From: Bacillota bacterium | GTDB taxonomy: Bacteria; Bacillota; Clostridia; Oscillospirales; Ruminococcaceae | Direction: 5' to 3' | DNA length: 14,388 nt | Assembly (NCBI GenBank): GCA_023391005.1 | Contig: JAEWBS010000077.1 | Coordinates: forward strand, 1 to 14,388 | The notes under the pieces: generated by a model | The model's database searches: none | The model's input: only the letters and a program-made list of their open reading frames with translations | What the model was told of the DNA's origin: nothing | Shown: positions 7,512-13,869 of the stretch, piece by piece | How the letters are laid out: each line of letters starts with the position of its first letter | How positions within the stretch are numbered: position 1 is the stretch's first letter | Program-made: the position numbers and the translations under genes

Positions 7512-7540
7512 TTGTTTTGACGCAAAATTTCTGCTATACT
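7512..7540 (+). promoter_or_regulatory. Extended -10 promoter of the D,D-carboxypeptidase gene
   Basis: TTGTTT (7512-7517), a 17-base spacer and TATACT (7535-7540) preceded by TGC (extended -10). The predicted start, near 7547, is only 2 bases before the first in-frame ATG (7549), which argues that translation begins at the later GTG. Confidence 0.6.
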
Positions 7541-7572
7541 GATACCGAATGATAAAAAGTCGAGGATTTGCC

Positions 7573-8541
7573 GTGAAAAGATATCGTCGTAAAAAAAGAA
7601 CCTACCGCCTATTTGGAGTCACGGCGGTGTATTTGCTTTTGTTTTTTTGCGCTATGGCGGCCTTATGGCAAGCAAGCGGCCTAAAGCGCGCCGACAGCAC
7701 GCCGCCGGTTGCCGCAGCCGCGCCGGTCTCCGCGGCTGTGGGCATAGGGAGGCCAAACGGCGGCCTGCCGCTCCTGAGTCAGAATGCCATCCTATTTGAC
7801 CCCGACGACGGTCGGACACTCTTTGCTAAAAACGCAAGGGACAGGGCCTACCCCGCGTCGCTGACCAAGCTGATGACGGCGCTGGTCGCCGTGGAGCAAA
7901 TCGAGGATTTTGACGCGCCCGTCACGCTGGCGCGTGAGGATTATACCGGCCTGTACGAGCAAAACGCCGCCATGGCCGGGTTTGTCATGGGCGAGACGGT
8001 CACGGCGCGCGATCTGCTGTACGCCACGCTGTTGCCCTCAGGCGCGGAGGCCGCCTGTGCGCTGGCGCGCGTGGCCGCCGGTTCAAAAGAGGCCTGCGTC
8101 GCGCTGATGAACACGCGCGCTCAGACGCTTGGCATGACCGGCAGCCATTTTACCAACGTCACCGGCCTGCACGACCCCGAGCACTACACCACGGCATACG
8201 ACCTCTCGCTGTTACTGACCGCCGCTTTAAAAAACGACCTGTTTACCGAGGCGTTTTCGACCTTTAGCTATACCGCCACCGCGACGACGCAGCATCCGCG
8301 GGGCCTGCTGCTGACCTCTACCCTCACGCCGCGTATCCGGCAACTTAATCGCGAGGCTGCCCCAATCACCGGGGCCAAAACCGGCTACACCGAAGAGGCA
8401 CAGCTTTGCTTAGCGAGCGTCGGGACACAGAACGGCGTGCGCCGCGCGATCGTCACGATCGGGGCTGCGGGCGACGGCTACTCCGAGCCGACCCACCTTG
8501 AGGACGCGTATCTGCTGTATCAAAAAAGTCTGCCCGACTAA
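7573..8541 (+). CDS. Membrane-anchored D-alanyl-D-alanine carboxypeptidase (peptidase S11)
   Basis: A 322-residue S11-family penicillin-binding protein that would trim the terminal D-Ala from peptidoglycan stem peptides outside the membrane. The active site shows SLTK (Ser96, Lys99), the second motif as SGA (156-158) instead of the common SGN, and KTG (269-271). A basic N-terminus (KRYRRKKR) is followed by one hydrophobic segment (about 13-33) that acts as an uncleaved anchor or signal peptide, then an Ala/Pro linker. The protein ends soon after the catalytic domain, so the C-terminal beta domain and amphipathic anchor of DacA-type enzymes are absent. The start is GTG at 7573, with GAGG at good spacing. 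The ATG at 7549 has no ribosome binding site. It is monocistronic, with a perfect terminator downstream. Confidence 0.92.
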   Translation: MKRYRRKKRTYRLFGVTAVYLLLFFCAMAALWQASGLKRADSTPPVAAAAPVSAAVGIGRPNGGLPLLSQNAILFDPDDGRTLFAKNARDRAYPASLTKLMTALVAVEQIEDFDAPVTLAREDYTGLYEQNAAMAGFVMGETVTARDLLYATLLPSGAEAACALARVAAGSKEACVALMNTRAQTLGMTGSHFTNVTGLHDPEHYTTAYDLSLLLTAALKNDLFTEAFSTFSYTATATTQHPRGLLLTSTLTPRIRQLNREAAPITGAKTGYTEEAQLCLASVGTQNGVRRAIVTIGAAGDGYSEPTHLEDAYLLYQKSLPD

Positions 8542-8586
8542 TTGGCTCGAAATGACCCGGCAGCTATAACGCGCTTGGGCCATAGC

Positions 8587-8628
8587 AAAAAGCCGACCCT
8601 CCCGATTTTTCGAGAGGGTCGGCTTTTT
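8587..8628. terminator. Bidirectional intrinsic terminator
   Basis: A perfect 15-bp inverted repeat (8587-8601 with 8614-8628) has a 12-base loop. The arms begin with AAAAA and end with TTTTT, so the hairpin works in both directions. It separates the convergent carboxypeptidase gene and the DHHW gene. Confidence 0.95.
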
Positions 8629-8645
8629 CATATCTGCCGTTCGCT

Positions 8646-9770
8646 TTAGTAGCGTAGTCTGGGCATATTCGTATCGCTTGTAAGGTTGGAAAAGCTGTAA
8701 AGCACCAATACATCCTGAATCTGCTCGGACTTGATCAAATCGTTGACGCCCTTGGGCAGCGAGCGCAGATCGACGACGACGACCTTTTGATAGCTCTGCG
8801 TCAAAAACGGCACAAAGCAGTTGGCATAAGAGTCTTTGATGACCATAATCACACCCGCGGGCGCGTTATCGTTTTGAATCACCGTCACGCCGTTGTTTGC
8901 ATGCAGGAAAAGGGCATATTTATCTCTCGTGTTGAGCGCCGCCGTATCATACATCGAGCCGACCGGCACACCGTCGATCTCAACGCCGCTCACCGGCAGG
9001 TCGTACCAGGTGATGGTATCGGCCACGGCGTCAAACTTTTTGGCCTTGCTATAATAAGTGCCCCAAAAGCCCTCGGCGCTGCGCGCAAGCGACGCTTCGG
9101 GCAGGAGCGCCGCACGCCCTGCGGCGTGCATAAAGCTTTCGTAGCCGTACCACGCGCCCTGCGTCGTCCAGTGGTGATCGGTGCGGTAATAAAGCTGCTC
9201 TTCGGTGTGGGCCAGCAGATTGGCCGAGACATCAACGCCGGTATAGCCGCTTTGTGCCAGCCTGCCGTTTATCGTCTGTATCAACGGCAATTGATCAATA
9301 TTTCCAAGTCCTTTGGGCGCCAGTGCGCTCAAAATATTATACGAGCCCGGCACGATCATGGTATATTTGTTAATATCGGGGTTTTGCGCTGCGAACTCCG
9401 CCAGAAATCCAAGATTTTTCTCGAGCCGCTGCACATCGTAGGTGCGGAATTTCTCGAAGAGATAACCGTCCCCGCCATAAATGATGCCGTTGTTTTCGGT
9501 CTTGCCCAGCAGCGCCTCGCAGCGCGATTTTAACGAAATCCACCGGTCGCGCAGCGCGAATTGGTCGTTGACGTACTGCTCGAATTTTTGCGCGTAGCCC
9601 TTAGCACTGCTATCCGCAATGGCGGAGAGCGAGAACTCGGGACGCTGGTTCAGATAACGGTTTTCCATTTCAGAAAAAGCCTTGGCGGGCGTCAGCAGAT
9701 TCAGTATAAAAAAGAGGCCTATCACGCCAAAAAGCAACAGCATTACAGGGTAGCGCTTTAAATCCTTCAT
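8646..9770 (-). CDS. DHHW (AlgJ/AlgX-like) acetyltransferase partner protein
   Basis: A 374-residue protein of the DHHW family, related to the SGNH-like AlgJ/AlgX and PatB proteins that complete O-acetyl transfer to exported polysaccharide. One N-terminal membrane segment (about 8-26) anchors it, with the rest outside. The signature DHHW (198-201) sits in YYRTDHHWTTQGAWYGYESF, and the presumed catalytic Ser is in KDSYAN (312-317). ENRYLNQRPEFS near the N-terminus is also typical. The ATG at 9770 lies 12 bases after the algI stop, with GGGGG 7 bases upstream, so the two are cotranscribed. The catalytic role is inferred from family knowledge. The acceptor glycan is unknown. Confidence 0.9.
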   Translation of the reverse strand: MKDLKRYPVMLLLFGVIGLFFILNLLTPAKAFSEMENRYLNQRPEFSLSAIADSSAKGYAQKFEQYVNDQFALRDRWISLKSRCEALLGKTENNGIIYGGDGYLFEKFRTYDVQRLEKNLGFLAEFAAQNPDINKYTMIVPGSYNILSALAPKGLGNIDQLPLIQTINGRLAQSGYTGVDVSANLLAHTEEQLYYRTDHHWTTQGAWYGYESFMHAAGRAALLPEASLARSAEGFWGTYYSKAKKFDAVADTITWYDLPVSGVEIDGVPVGSMYDTAALNTRDKYALFLHANNGVTVIQNDNAPAGVIMVIKDSYANCFVPFLTQSYQKVVVVDLRSLPKGVNDLIKSEQIQDVLVLYSFSNLTSDTNMPRLRY

Positions 9771-9782
9771 AGCTCCGCCCCC

Positions 9783-11159
9783 TTAAAATCTAAAATATAA
9801 AAACGGATTATAGGTGGCATCCACCAGATAAGCGACCGATATTAAAAACAGCGCGCCGTAGGTCAGCGCGGCGAACAGTCCGTTCTTCTCCAACCGCTGA
9901 AAACCCTTTTTAAGCGCGGGGGTCGAAAACAGAATGCCCAGCGCAAAGGTCACACCGTAATTGCGCAGGAAATAGCCCCAATCCGTACCGCCCGAAAACG
10001 CGAACAGCCTGCCGAAAAATATCCCCAACTGGGACAAATCGGTTATGGCAAAGATCGCCCAGCTAACCATGACAAGCGGTATCATATAAACGCGCGCAAA
10101 GACGGGGTGGCTATCCAGTACAGGGCGCAGAAACGCCTTTTCAAGCATGAGCAGCGCGAAGAAATAAAGCCCCCACAGCACGAAATTCCATGAAGCGCCG
10201 TGCCACAGCCCGGTTGCGCCCCAGACCAAAAAGAGATTGAAGACGGTGCGCCAAGCGCCCTTGCGGTTGCCGCCCAGCGGAATATACATATATTGCCGAA
10301 ACCACGACCCCAACGTCATATGCCAGCGCCGCCAAAATTCGGTCATGCTTTTTGAGATGTACGGAAAATTAAAATTCTGCGGAAACTCAAACCCGAGCAT
10401 CCGTCCCAAGCCGATGGCCATCAGCGAATAGCCCGAAAAATCGAAATAGATTTGCAGCGTAAAGGCCAAAAGGGCCATCCATGCCAGCGGTGTCGAGAGA
10501 CCCGCAAAGTCCATTACCTCCACCTCGGTCCAGAGTGCGCCGACATTGTTGGCGATGATCACCTTGCTGGCCAGACCCATGATAAAGGTCCTGGCGCCAT
10601 TGGAAACCTGCCCCGGATCGACGGTACGGCAGCGCAGCTCGCGCTGGATATCGGTATAGCGCACAATGGGACCCGCGATCAACTGCGGGAACAGCACGAC
10701 AAAAGCGCCGAAGTCGATAATATTGCGCTCGGCCGCAACGTCGCCCCGGTAGACGTCGATGGTGTAGGACATGGTCTGAAAGGTGTAAAAACTGATGCCA
10801 AGCGGCAGCGTCAGCTCCAGCACGGGCAGGCCAAGCCCGGTAACGGCATTGAGGTTGCGCGCAAAAAAGCCCGCGTATTTAAAAAAGCCGAGCATGCCAA
10901 GGTTAAAAACGACCGAGAACAGCAGCCAAAGCCGCCGCATGCCGTTTTTATGCCCGGCGCGCACAATACCGTTGGAGGCGGTATAATCCACTATAATCGA
11001 CGCGAGCATAATCGGGAAATACCGAACCTCGCCCCACGAATAAAAGATCAGGCTTAAAATCAGCAGCGTGAGGTTCTTCCATCGGCTCGGCATCAGATAA
11101 TAGACGCCAAACGCCAGCGGCATAAAATAAAACAAAAACAGGATGCTGGAAAATACCAT
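9783..11159 (-). CDS. AlgI-like MBOAT O-acyltransferase
   Basis: A 458-residue polytopic membrane-bound O-acyltransferase of the AlgI/DltB/PatA group, which passes acyl (usually acetyl) groups across the membrane to an extracytoplasmic partner. The conserved EFWRRWHMTLGSWFRQYMY segment (274-292, His280) and the catalytic His320 in LWHGASWNFVLWG are present. LSLIFYSWGEVRY near the N-terminus matches the family's first helices. The ATG at 11159 has GGAGG 5 bases upstream. An in-frame ATG at 11225 would begin within the leader hairpins and is less likely. The DHHW partner follows directly. With no glycan polymerase nearby, the target is probably a wall or surface polysaccharide. Expression may be attenuated by the leader. 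Confidence 0.93.
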   Translation of the reverse strand: MVFSSILFLFYFMPLAFGVYYLMPSRWKNLTLLILSLIFYSWGEVRYFPIMLASIIVDYTASNGIVRAGHKNGMRRLWLLFSVVFNLGMLGFFKYAGFFARNLNAVTGLGLPVLELTLPLGISFYTFQTMSYTIDVYRGDVAAERNIIDFGAFVVLFPQLIAGPIVRYTDIQRELRCRTVDPGQVSNGARTFIMGLASKVIIANNVGALWTEVEVMDFAGLSTPLAWMALLAFTLQIYFDFSGYSLMAIGLGRMLGFEFPQNFNFPYISKSMTEFWRRWHMTLGSWFRQYMYIPLGGNRKGAWRTVFNLFLVWGATGLWHGASWNFVLWGLYFFALLMLEKAFLRPVLDSHPVFARVYMIPLVMVSWAIFAITDLSQLGIFFGRLFAFSGGTDWGYFLRNYGVTFALGILFSTPALKKGFQRLEKNGLFAALTYGALFLISVAYLVDATYNPFLYFRF

Positions 11160-11181
11160 AGCTTCCTCCAAAGGTCGAATT

Positions 11182-11230
11182 AAAAAGCCCCCGCAGATTC
11201 GGCTGCGAAGGCTTATCAGGCACATAAGCC
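11182..11230 (-). promoter_or_regulatory. Putative transcription attenuator in the algI leader
   Basis: On the minus strand an intrinsic terminator is formed by AAGCC-TT-CGCAG (11214-11203), loop CCGAAT, and CTGCG-GG-GGCTT (11196-11185). This is a 12-bp stem including two G-U pairs, followed by a T-run ending at 11182. Immediately upstream GGCTTAT (11230-11224) pairs with ATAAGCC (11216-11210), which shares the AAGCC 5' arm with the terminator. The two hairpins are therefore mutually exclusive. Only about 12 bases separate the T-run from the algI ribosome binding site, so no promoter fits between them. A plain terminator for the lipoprotein gene is the alternative reading. Confidence 0.6.
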
Positions 11231-11249
11231 GGATGATGTTCCAGCTAAT

Positions 11250-11278
11250 AATTTAACAGAAACGCGTCAAAACATCAA
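11250..11278 (-). promoter_or_regulatory. Possible promoter driving the algI leader
   Basis: On the minus strand TTGATG (11278-11273), a 17-base spacer and TAAATT (11255-11250). The predicted start, near 11243, is just upstream of the competing hairpins. Each box matches four of six consensus bases. Confidence 0.35.
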
Positions 11279-11302
11279 GGACTTTTGCAAACCGTTTGAG
11301 GC

Positions 11303-11857
11303 TCAGTCGTTGAACATGCTGTCGATGGTTTCTTTGGTCATCTTGACGTCGGCATCATAAACCGCCGAACCTTCAACATCCGGATCAAAATCGCCCACGA
11401 TGATCAAAAACACATAGTTGCCCTTGACATAGACCTCACCCGCCTTAGCGCGGTCATACGAGCCGCTGACATTGTAAAACTCAAACTGGGCCGTGATGTC
11501 CGCAAGCCGCTTTTCAAGCGCCTGCTGGACCGCCTCAACCTTGCCCTCTTTGGCCTTAACGGCAAAAAGCACGTCGGAGCGCAGCATAACACCCGCGACG
11601 CTGCCCGCATATTCGTCATAGGCCGAGGCGTCGAGCTCCATAAAATCGGCGATGTATTGGTCGTCTATCGGCATCCTCATTGGAACAGCGCCGTAATCAC
11701 CGGGGTATTTCTCATTAAATTTCGCGTCGACGGCGTCGAGAACGTCCTGAAGCGATTTGTCATCCTTGATGGTGCCGGGGGCGTTCTTTTTACTGCCGCA
11801 GGCTGTCGCCGTCAGCAAAAGGGCGACGACGAGCACCAGCGATAAAATCTTTTTCAT
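11303..11857 (-). CDS. DUF4358 lipoprotein
   Basis: A 184-residue predicted lipoprotein of the DUF4358 family. The signal peptide MKKILSLVLVVALLLTATAC is followed by GSKK. Cys20 would be lipidated, with Ala at -3 instead of the more common Leu. The mature part is small and soluble, with an acidic N-terminal half, an MELDASAYDEYAG segment and a C-terminal strand region (VKGNYVFLIIVGDFDPDVE). The ATG at 11857 has GAGG about 9 bases upstream. In Clostridia I recall DUF4358 genes near MBOAT and DHHW genes, which fits here, but this is memory rather than a search. It probably sits at the outer face of the membrane and may assist glycan acetylation. Its exact function is unknown. Confidence 0.85.
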   Translation of the reverse strand: MKKILSLVLVVALLLTATACGSKKNAPGTIKDDKSLQDVLDAVDAKFNEKYPGDYGAVPMRMPIDDQYIADFMELDASAYDEYAGSVAGVMLRSDVLFAVKAKEGKVEAVQQALEKRLADITAQFEFYNVSGSYDRAKAGEVYVKGNYVFLIIVGDFDPDVEGSAVYDADVKMTKETIDSMFND

Positions 11858-11915
11858 AGTTTTTTACCTCATAATGTTTTAAAATACGGTAAAGCTTTCC
11901 GGTTCGGTTAATAAG

Positions 11916-11941
11916 TGCGTCCAAGTCTGTCATTTGTTGCA
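11916..11941 (-). promoter_or_regulatory. Weak ECF-like promoter motif upstream of the DUF4358 gene
   Basis: On the minus strand TGCAAC (11941-11936), a 16-base spacer and CGCA (11919-11916) resemble ECF sigma promoters (AAC at -35, CG at -10) and the motif in front of the neighbouring sigma gene. The match is short and may be chance. Confidence 0.25.
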
Positions 11942-11945
11942 GCCG

Positions 11946-11973
11946 ATTATATATTTCGCATCTCAGACTGCAA
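11946..11973 (-). promoter_or_regulatory. Candidate sigma-A promoter of the DUF4358 gene
   Basis: On the minus strand TTGCAG (11973-11968), a 16-base spacer and a perfect TATAAT (11951-11946). The predicted start near 11939 gives a leader of about 80 bases. The -35 box lies within the 14-bp inverted repeat. Confidence 0.45.
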
Positions 11974-11992
11974 TATGCGCAGTCTGAGATGC
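11958..11992. repeat. Perfect 14-bp inverted repeat after the anti-sigma gene
   Basis: GCATCTCAGACTGC (11958-11971) and GCAGTCTGAGATGC (11979-11992) form a perfect 14-bp stem with a 7-base loop. It lies 32 bases downstream of the anti-sigma stop. Neither side has a clean U-tract (GAAATATATAAT on the minus strand), so termination may be weak. It overlaps the predicted -35 box of the DUF4358 gene and could also act as an operator. Confidence 0.7.
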
Positions 11993-12024
11993 TTTATCCT
12001 TAATATTCGCCAATCGTTGCCGTC

Positions 12025-13146
12025 TTATTTTTTTGCGCTGTTACTTTTTCCTGAACTGTTGGATTTATCCTTGCTGTTGCCTTTGCCCGAGCTTGCTTCA
12101 GACGATTTGCCTGCGTCGTCGTCGTCGTCCGAATTACCCTGGGAATCCGACTTTTTGGACTGGCCGTTATTGCCGGATTTATCGGCTTTATTACCGCTGT
12201 TCTTGTCAGAAGCGCCGCTCCCGTCAGAGCTGCTATTTTTCTCAGCGGCATTATCTGTTTTGGCATTATTGCCATTATTAGAATTGTTTGTTTTGTCCAG
12301 CCCCTTATCGGCGGCTTTATCCGTCTTATTCGCATTATTGTCTTTGCCGGATTTACCCGATTTATCTGAATTTGCAGCCGTATCGGACGCTTCTTTCTTG
12401 TTCGAGTTATTATCGGCGCTGTGGTCGTCCTTGGACTCTTTAGCCTTGCTCAGGGCTTTGTTGGCCTTTGTTTCTTTCATGATCTCCTTGACAGATTTGT
12501 TCAACCACTCTTCAATGTTGATGTCATCGGCGTTTAGGGCGCTTTCTTTAAGCTTTTCAACGAGGTTAAGCTTTCCGGGTGTCACCCCCAGACGTCTGGC
12601 CTCCTCTACGCGGGCCTCGCCTACAGCCACAGATTCAACTTCCACATCCAACGCTTCTTCTTCGGTGGCCCGCTTAACAGCTGCCTTTAGCTGCGCCGAC
12701 AGCTTTTCCGCCTTTGCCGGTTGAGTACCCGACACGGCAATTACCACGCCGCCTTCGCTATCCTTCGGAAAATAGCCCTGCTTCGCTATCGCGTTGATCG
12801 TTTCTTTGACAGCCTGATCGATTGCTTTGTTTTTCAAGCTGGTCAGCTCAATCTTCTCCAGAATGATTTTGCCATCATCGTTTACGCCTTTAACCGACAG
12901 CACCCGATCAAATGTATTCAGCGAATATTCAATTGAGGGATTTACATCGAGGCTGACATAGGACGTGGGGGTAAAATAGGCATACGCACCTACGACGGCG
13001 CTGCCTAACACACAGACCGCACAGGCGACAGCTATACCCATCCGCAGCCAGATGGCGTTGTGGCGAACCGCCTTGGCATTGGCGGCCTCCGCCACGATAT
13101 CATCATCAACCAAACCGATTGCAGTCGTTATATAATGACTGTTCAT
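12025..13146 (-). CDS. RsgI/PADR1-type transmembrane anti-sigma factor with disordered tail
   Basis: A 373-residue single-pass membrane protein expected to bind the sigma factor encoded just upstream. A short cytosolic head (1-32, with LVDDDIVAEA) precedes one membrane helix (about 33-57). Outside, YVSLDVNPSIEYSLNTFDRV (63-82) matches the PADR1 segment of RsgI proteins, where self-cleavage occurs at the Asn-Pro bond (here Asn69-Pro70). A mixed alpha/beta region follows to about 235. The last 138 residues are an extreme low-complexity tail of Ser, Asn, Asp, Lys and Gly with almost no hydrophobic residue and no carbohydrate-binding module, unlike C. thermocellum RsgI proteins. The start codon overlaps the sigma stop (ATGA), so the two are coupled. 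The signal sensed is unknown. Confidence 0.9.
   Translation of the reverse strand: MNSHYITTAIGLVDDDIVAEAANAKAVRHNAIWLRMGIAVACAVCVLGSAVVGAYAYFTPTSYVSLDVNPSIEYSLNTFDRVLSVKGVNDDGKIILEKIELTSLKNKAIDQAVKETINAIAKQGYFPKDSEGGVVIAVSGTQPAKAEKLSAQLKAAVKRATEEEALDVEVESVAVGEARVEEARRLGVTPGKLNLVEKLKESALNADDINIEEWLNKSVKEIMKETKANKALSKAKESKDDHSADNNSNKKEASDTAANSDKSGKSGKDNNANKTDKAADKGLDKTNNSNNGNNAKTDNAAEKNSSSDGSGASDKNSGNKADKSGNNGQSKKSDSQGNSDDDDDAGKSSEASSGKGNSKDKSNSSGKSNSAKK
12115..12129. repeat. Short GTC trinucleotide repeat in the anti-sigma tail
   Basis: Five tandem GTC units on the plus strand encode a run of five Asp residues in the disordered tail of the anti-sigma factor. The repeat is short, but in-frame changes in copy number would be tolerated. 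Confidence 0.8.
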
Positions 13147-13700
13147 ATCTCGATACCTTCTTTCATCAAAAAAACTTTAAGCTTACCTCTGGTTCTGAAT
13201 AATATGGATTTGATCTTGCTCTCGCTGATGGAGAAACGGCTCGCTATGTCTGAAACAGAATCAAAAAACCAATATCTGCGCATAAACACAGTCCTGCTTT
13301 CATAGCTGAGGGTACGCAAAAATTTGCTGATGGCCTTTGCCGTAAGTTCCGCTTCACCGGGGCATACGTTATTAGCCGGCTGCACAAGGCAGTCTTCAAG
13401 CTCCGTTAAAGAAATCTCGATCCGCGCACTTCGCTTTTTTGAATTGTTATAATCATATTTCTTCAACGCACAGTTACGCGCGATCCTGCAAAGGTAAGCC
13501 GAAAGCACAGCAGGTTTTTGCGGCGGTATGGCGTTCCATGCGCCAAGATAGGTATCGTTGACACACTCCTCTGCGTCCTCTGTGCTTTGCAAAATATTCA
13601 TGGCAATATGCCTGCACAGTCTGCCATATTTCTTTTCTGTCTCTTCAAGCGCCGCTTCGGACCGTTCCCAATACAGCGCTATTATTTCGCTATCACTCAA
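13143..13700 (-). CDS. ECF-type RNA polymerase sigma factor
   Basis: A 185-residue sigma-70-family factor of the ECF type. Region 2 spans about residues 20-85 (EKKYGRLCRHIAMNIL, then EDAEECVNDTYLGAWNAIPP). A linker around 95-115 is followed by region 4 (about 125-180) with the helix-turn-helix VSDIASRFSISESKIKSILFRTRGKLK. It lacks the extra domain of SigI, although its partner is RsgI-like. The start is TTG at 13700, with GGGAGG 7 bases upstream. No ATG lies nearby with a ribosome binding site. Its stop overlaps the anti-sigma start, which is typical of a coregulated pair. A possible autoregulated promoter lies upstream. Confidence 0.93.
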   Translation of the reverse strand: MSDSEIIALYWERSEAALEETEKKYGRLCRHIAMNILQSTEDAEECVNDTYLGAWNAIPPQKPAVLSAYLCRIARNCALKKYDYNNSKKRSARIEISLTELEDCLVQPANNVCPGEAELTAKAISKFLRTLSYESRTVFMRRYWFFDSVSDIASRFSISESKIKSILFRTRGKLKVFLMKEGIEI

Positions 13701-13742
13701 GCTTTTACCTCCCTTCGATTGATCAAGGTTCTATCTATTAAC

Positions 13743-13766
13743 TACGAAAGATTTGGATTTGGTTGC
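13743..13766 (-). promoter_or_regulatory. Possible ECF-type (autoregulated) promoter of the sigma gene
   Basis: On the minus strand GCAACC (13766-13761), a 14-base spacer and CGTA (13746-13743) resemble ECF promoters with an AAC -35 core and a CGT -10 core. The spacing is 1-2 bases shorter than usual. The leader would be about 35 bases. Confidence 0.35.
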
Positions 13767-13820
13767 GCTTACTATTAAAATTTTCTTGCTTTTTCTAAAA
13801 AACCATATCTTTTAACACGC

Positions 13821-13850
13821 AAAAACGGGAAAGCAATTGCTTTCCCGTTT
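13821..13850 (-). terminator. Intrinsic terminator of the S1-domain gene
   Basis: A 28-base perfect palindrome (13823-13850) has arms AAACGGGAAAGCAA and its complement. It is followed on the minus strand by a TTTTT run (13825-13821), 19 bases past the stop codon. Confidence 0.9.
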
Positions 13851-13869
13851 AGAATCTCTGATATCCGAA

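Noticed and set aside
8787..9533. 248-codon plus-strand open frame opposite the DHHW gene
   Set aside because: Mirror frame of a well-supported gene, with no family resemblance.
10452..11057. 201-codon plus-strand open frame opposite algI
   Set aside because: Antisense to conserved MBOAT coding sequence. Composition (Gly/His/Lys/Arg) is not protein-like.
11160..11302. Cyclic-di-GMP or other known riboswitch in the algI leader
   Set aside because: The characteristic conserved segments of the c-di-GMP-I class are not present. Only the competing hairpins can be supported.
11915..12724. 269-codon plus-strand open frame rich in Leu and Ser that looks like a membrane protein
   Set aside because: It is the complement of the low-complexity tail of the anti-sigma factor. 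Asn/Lys/Asp/Ser codons read as Leu/Phe/Ser/Val on the other strand.
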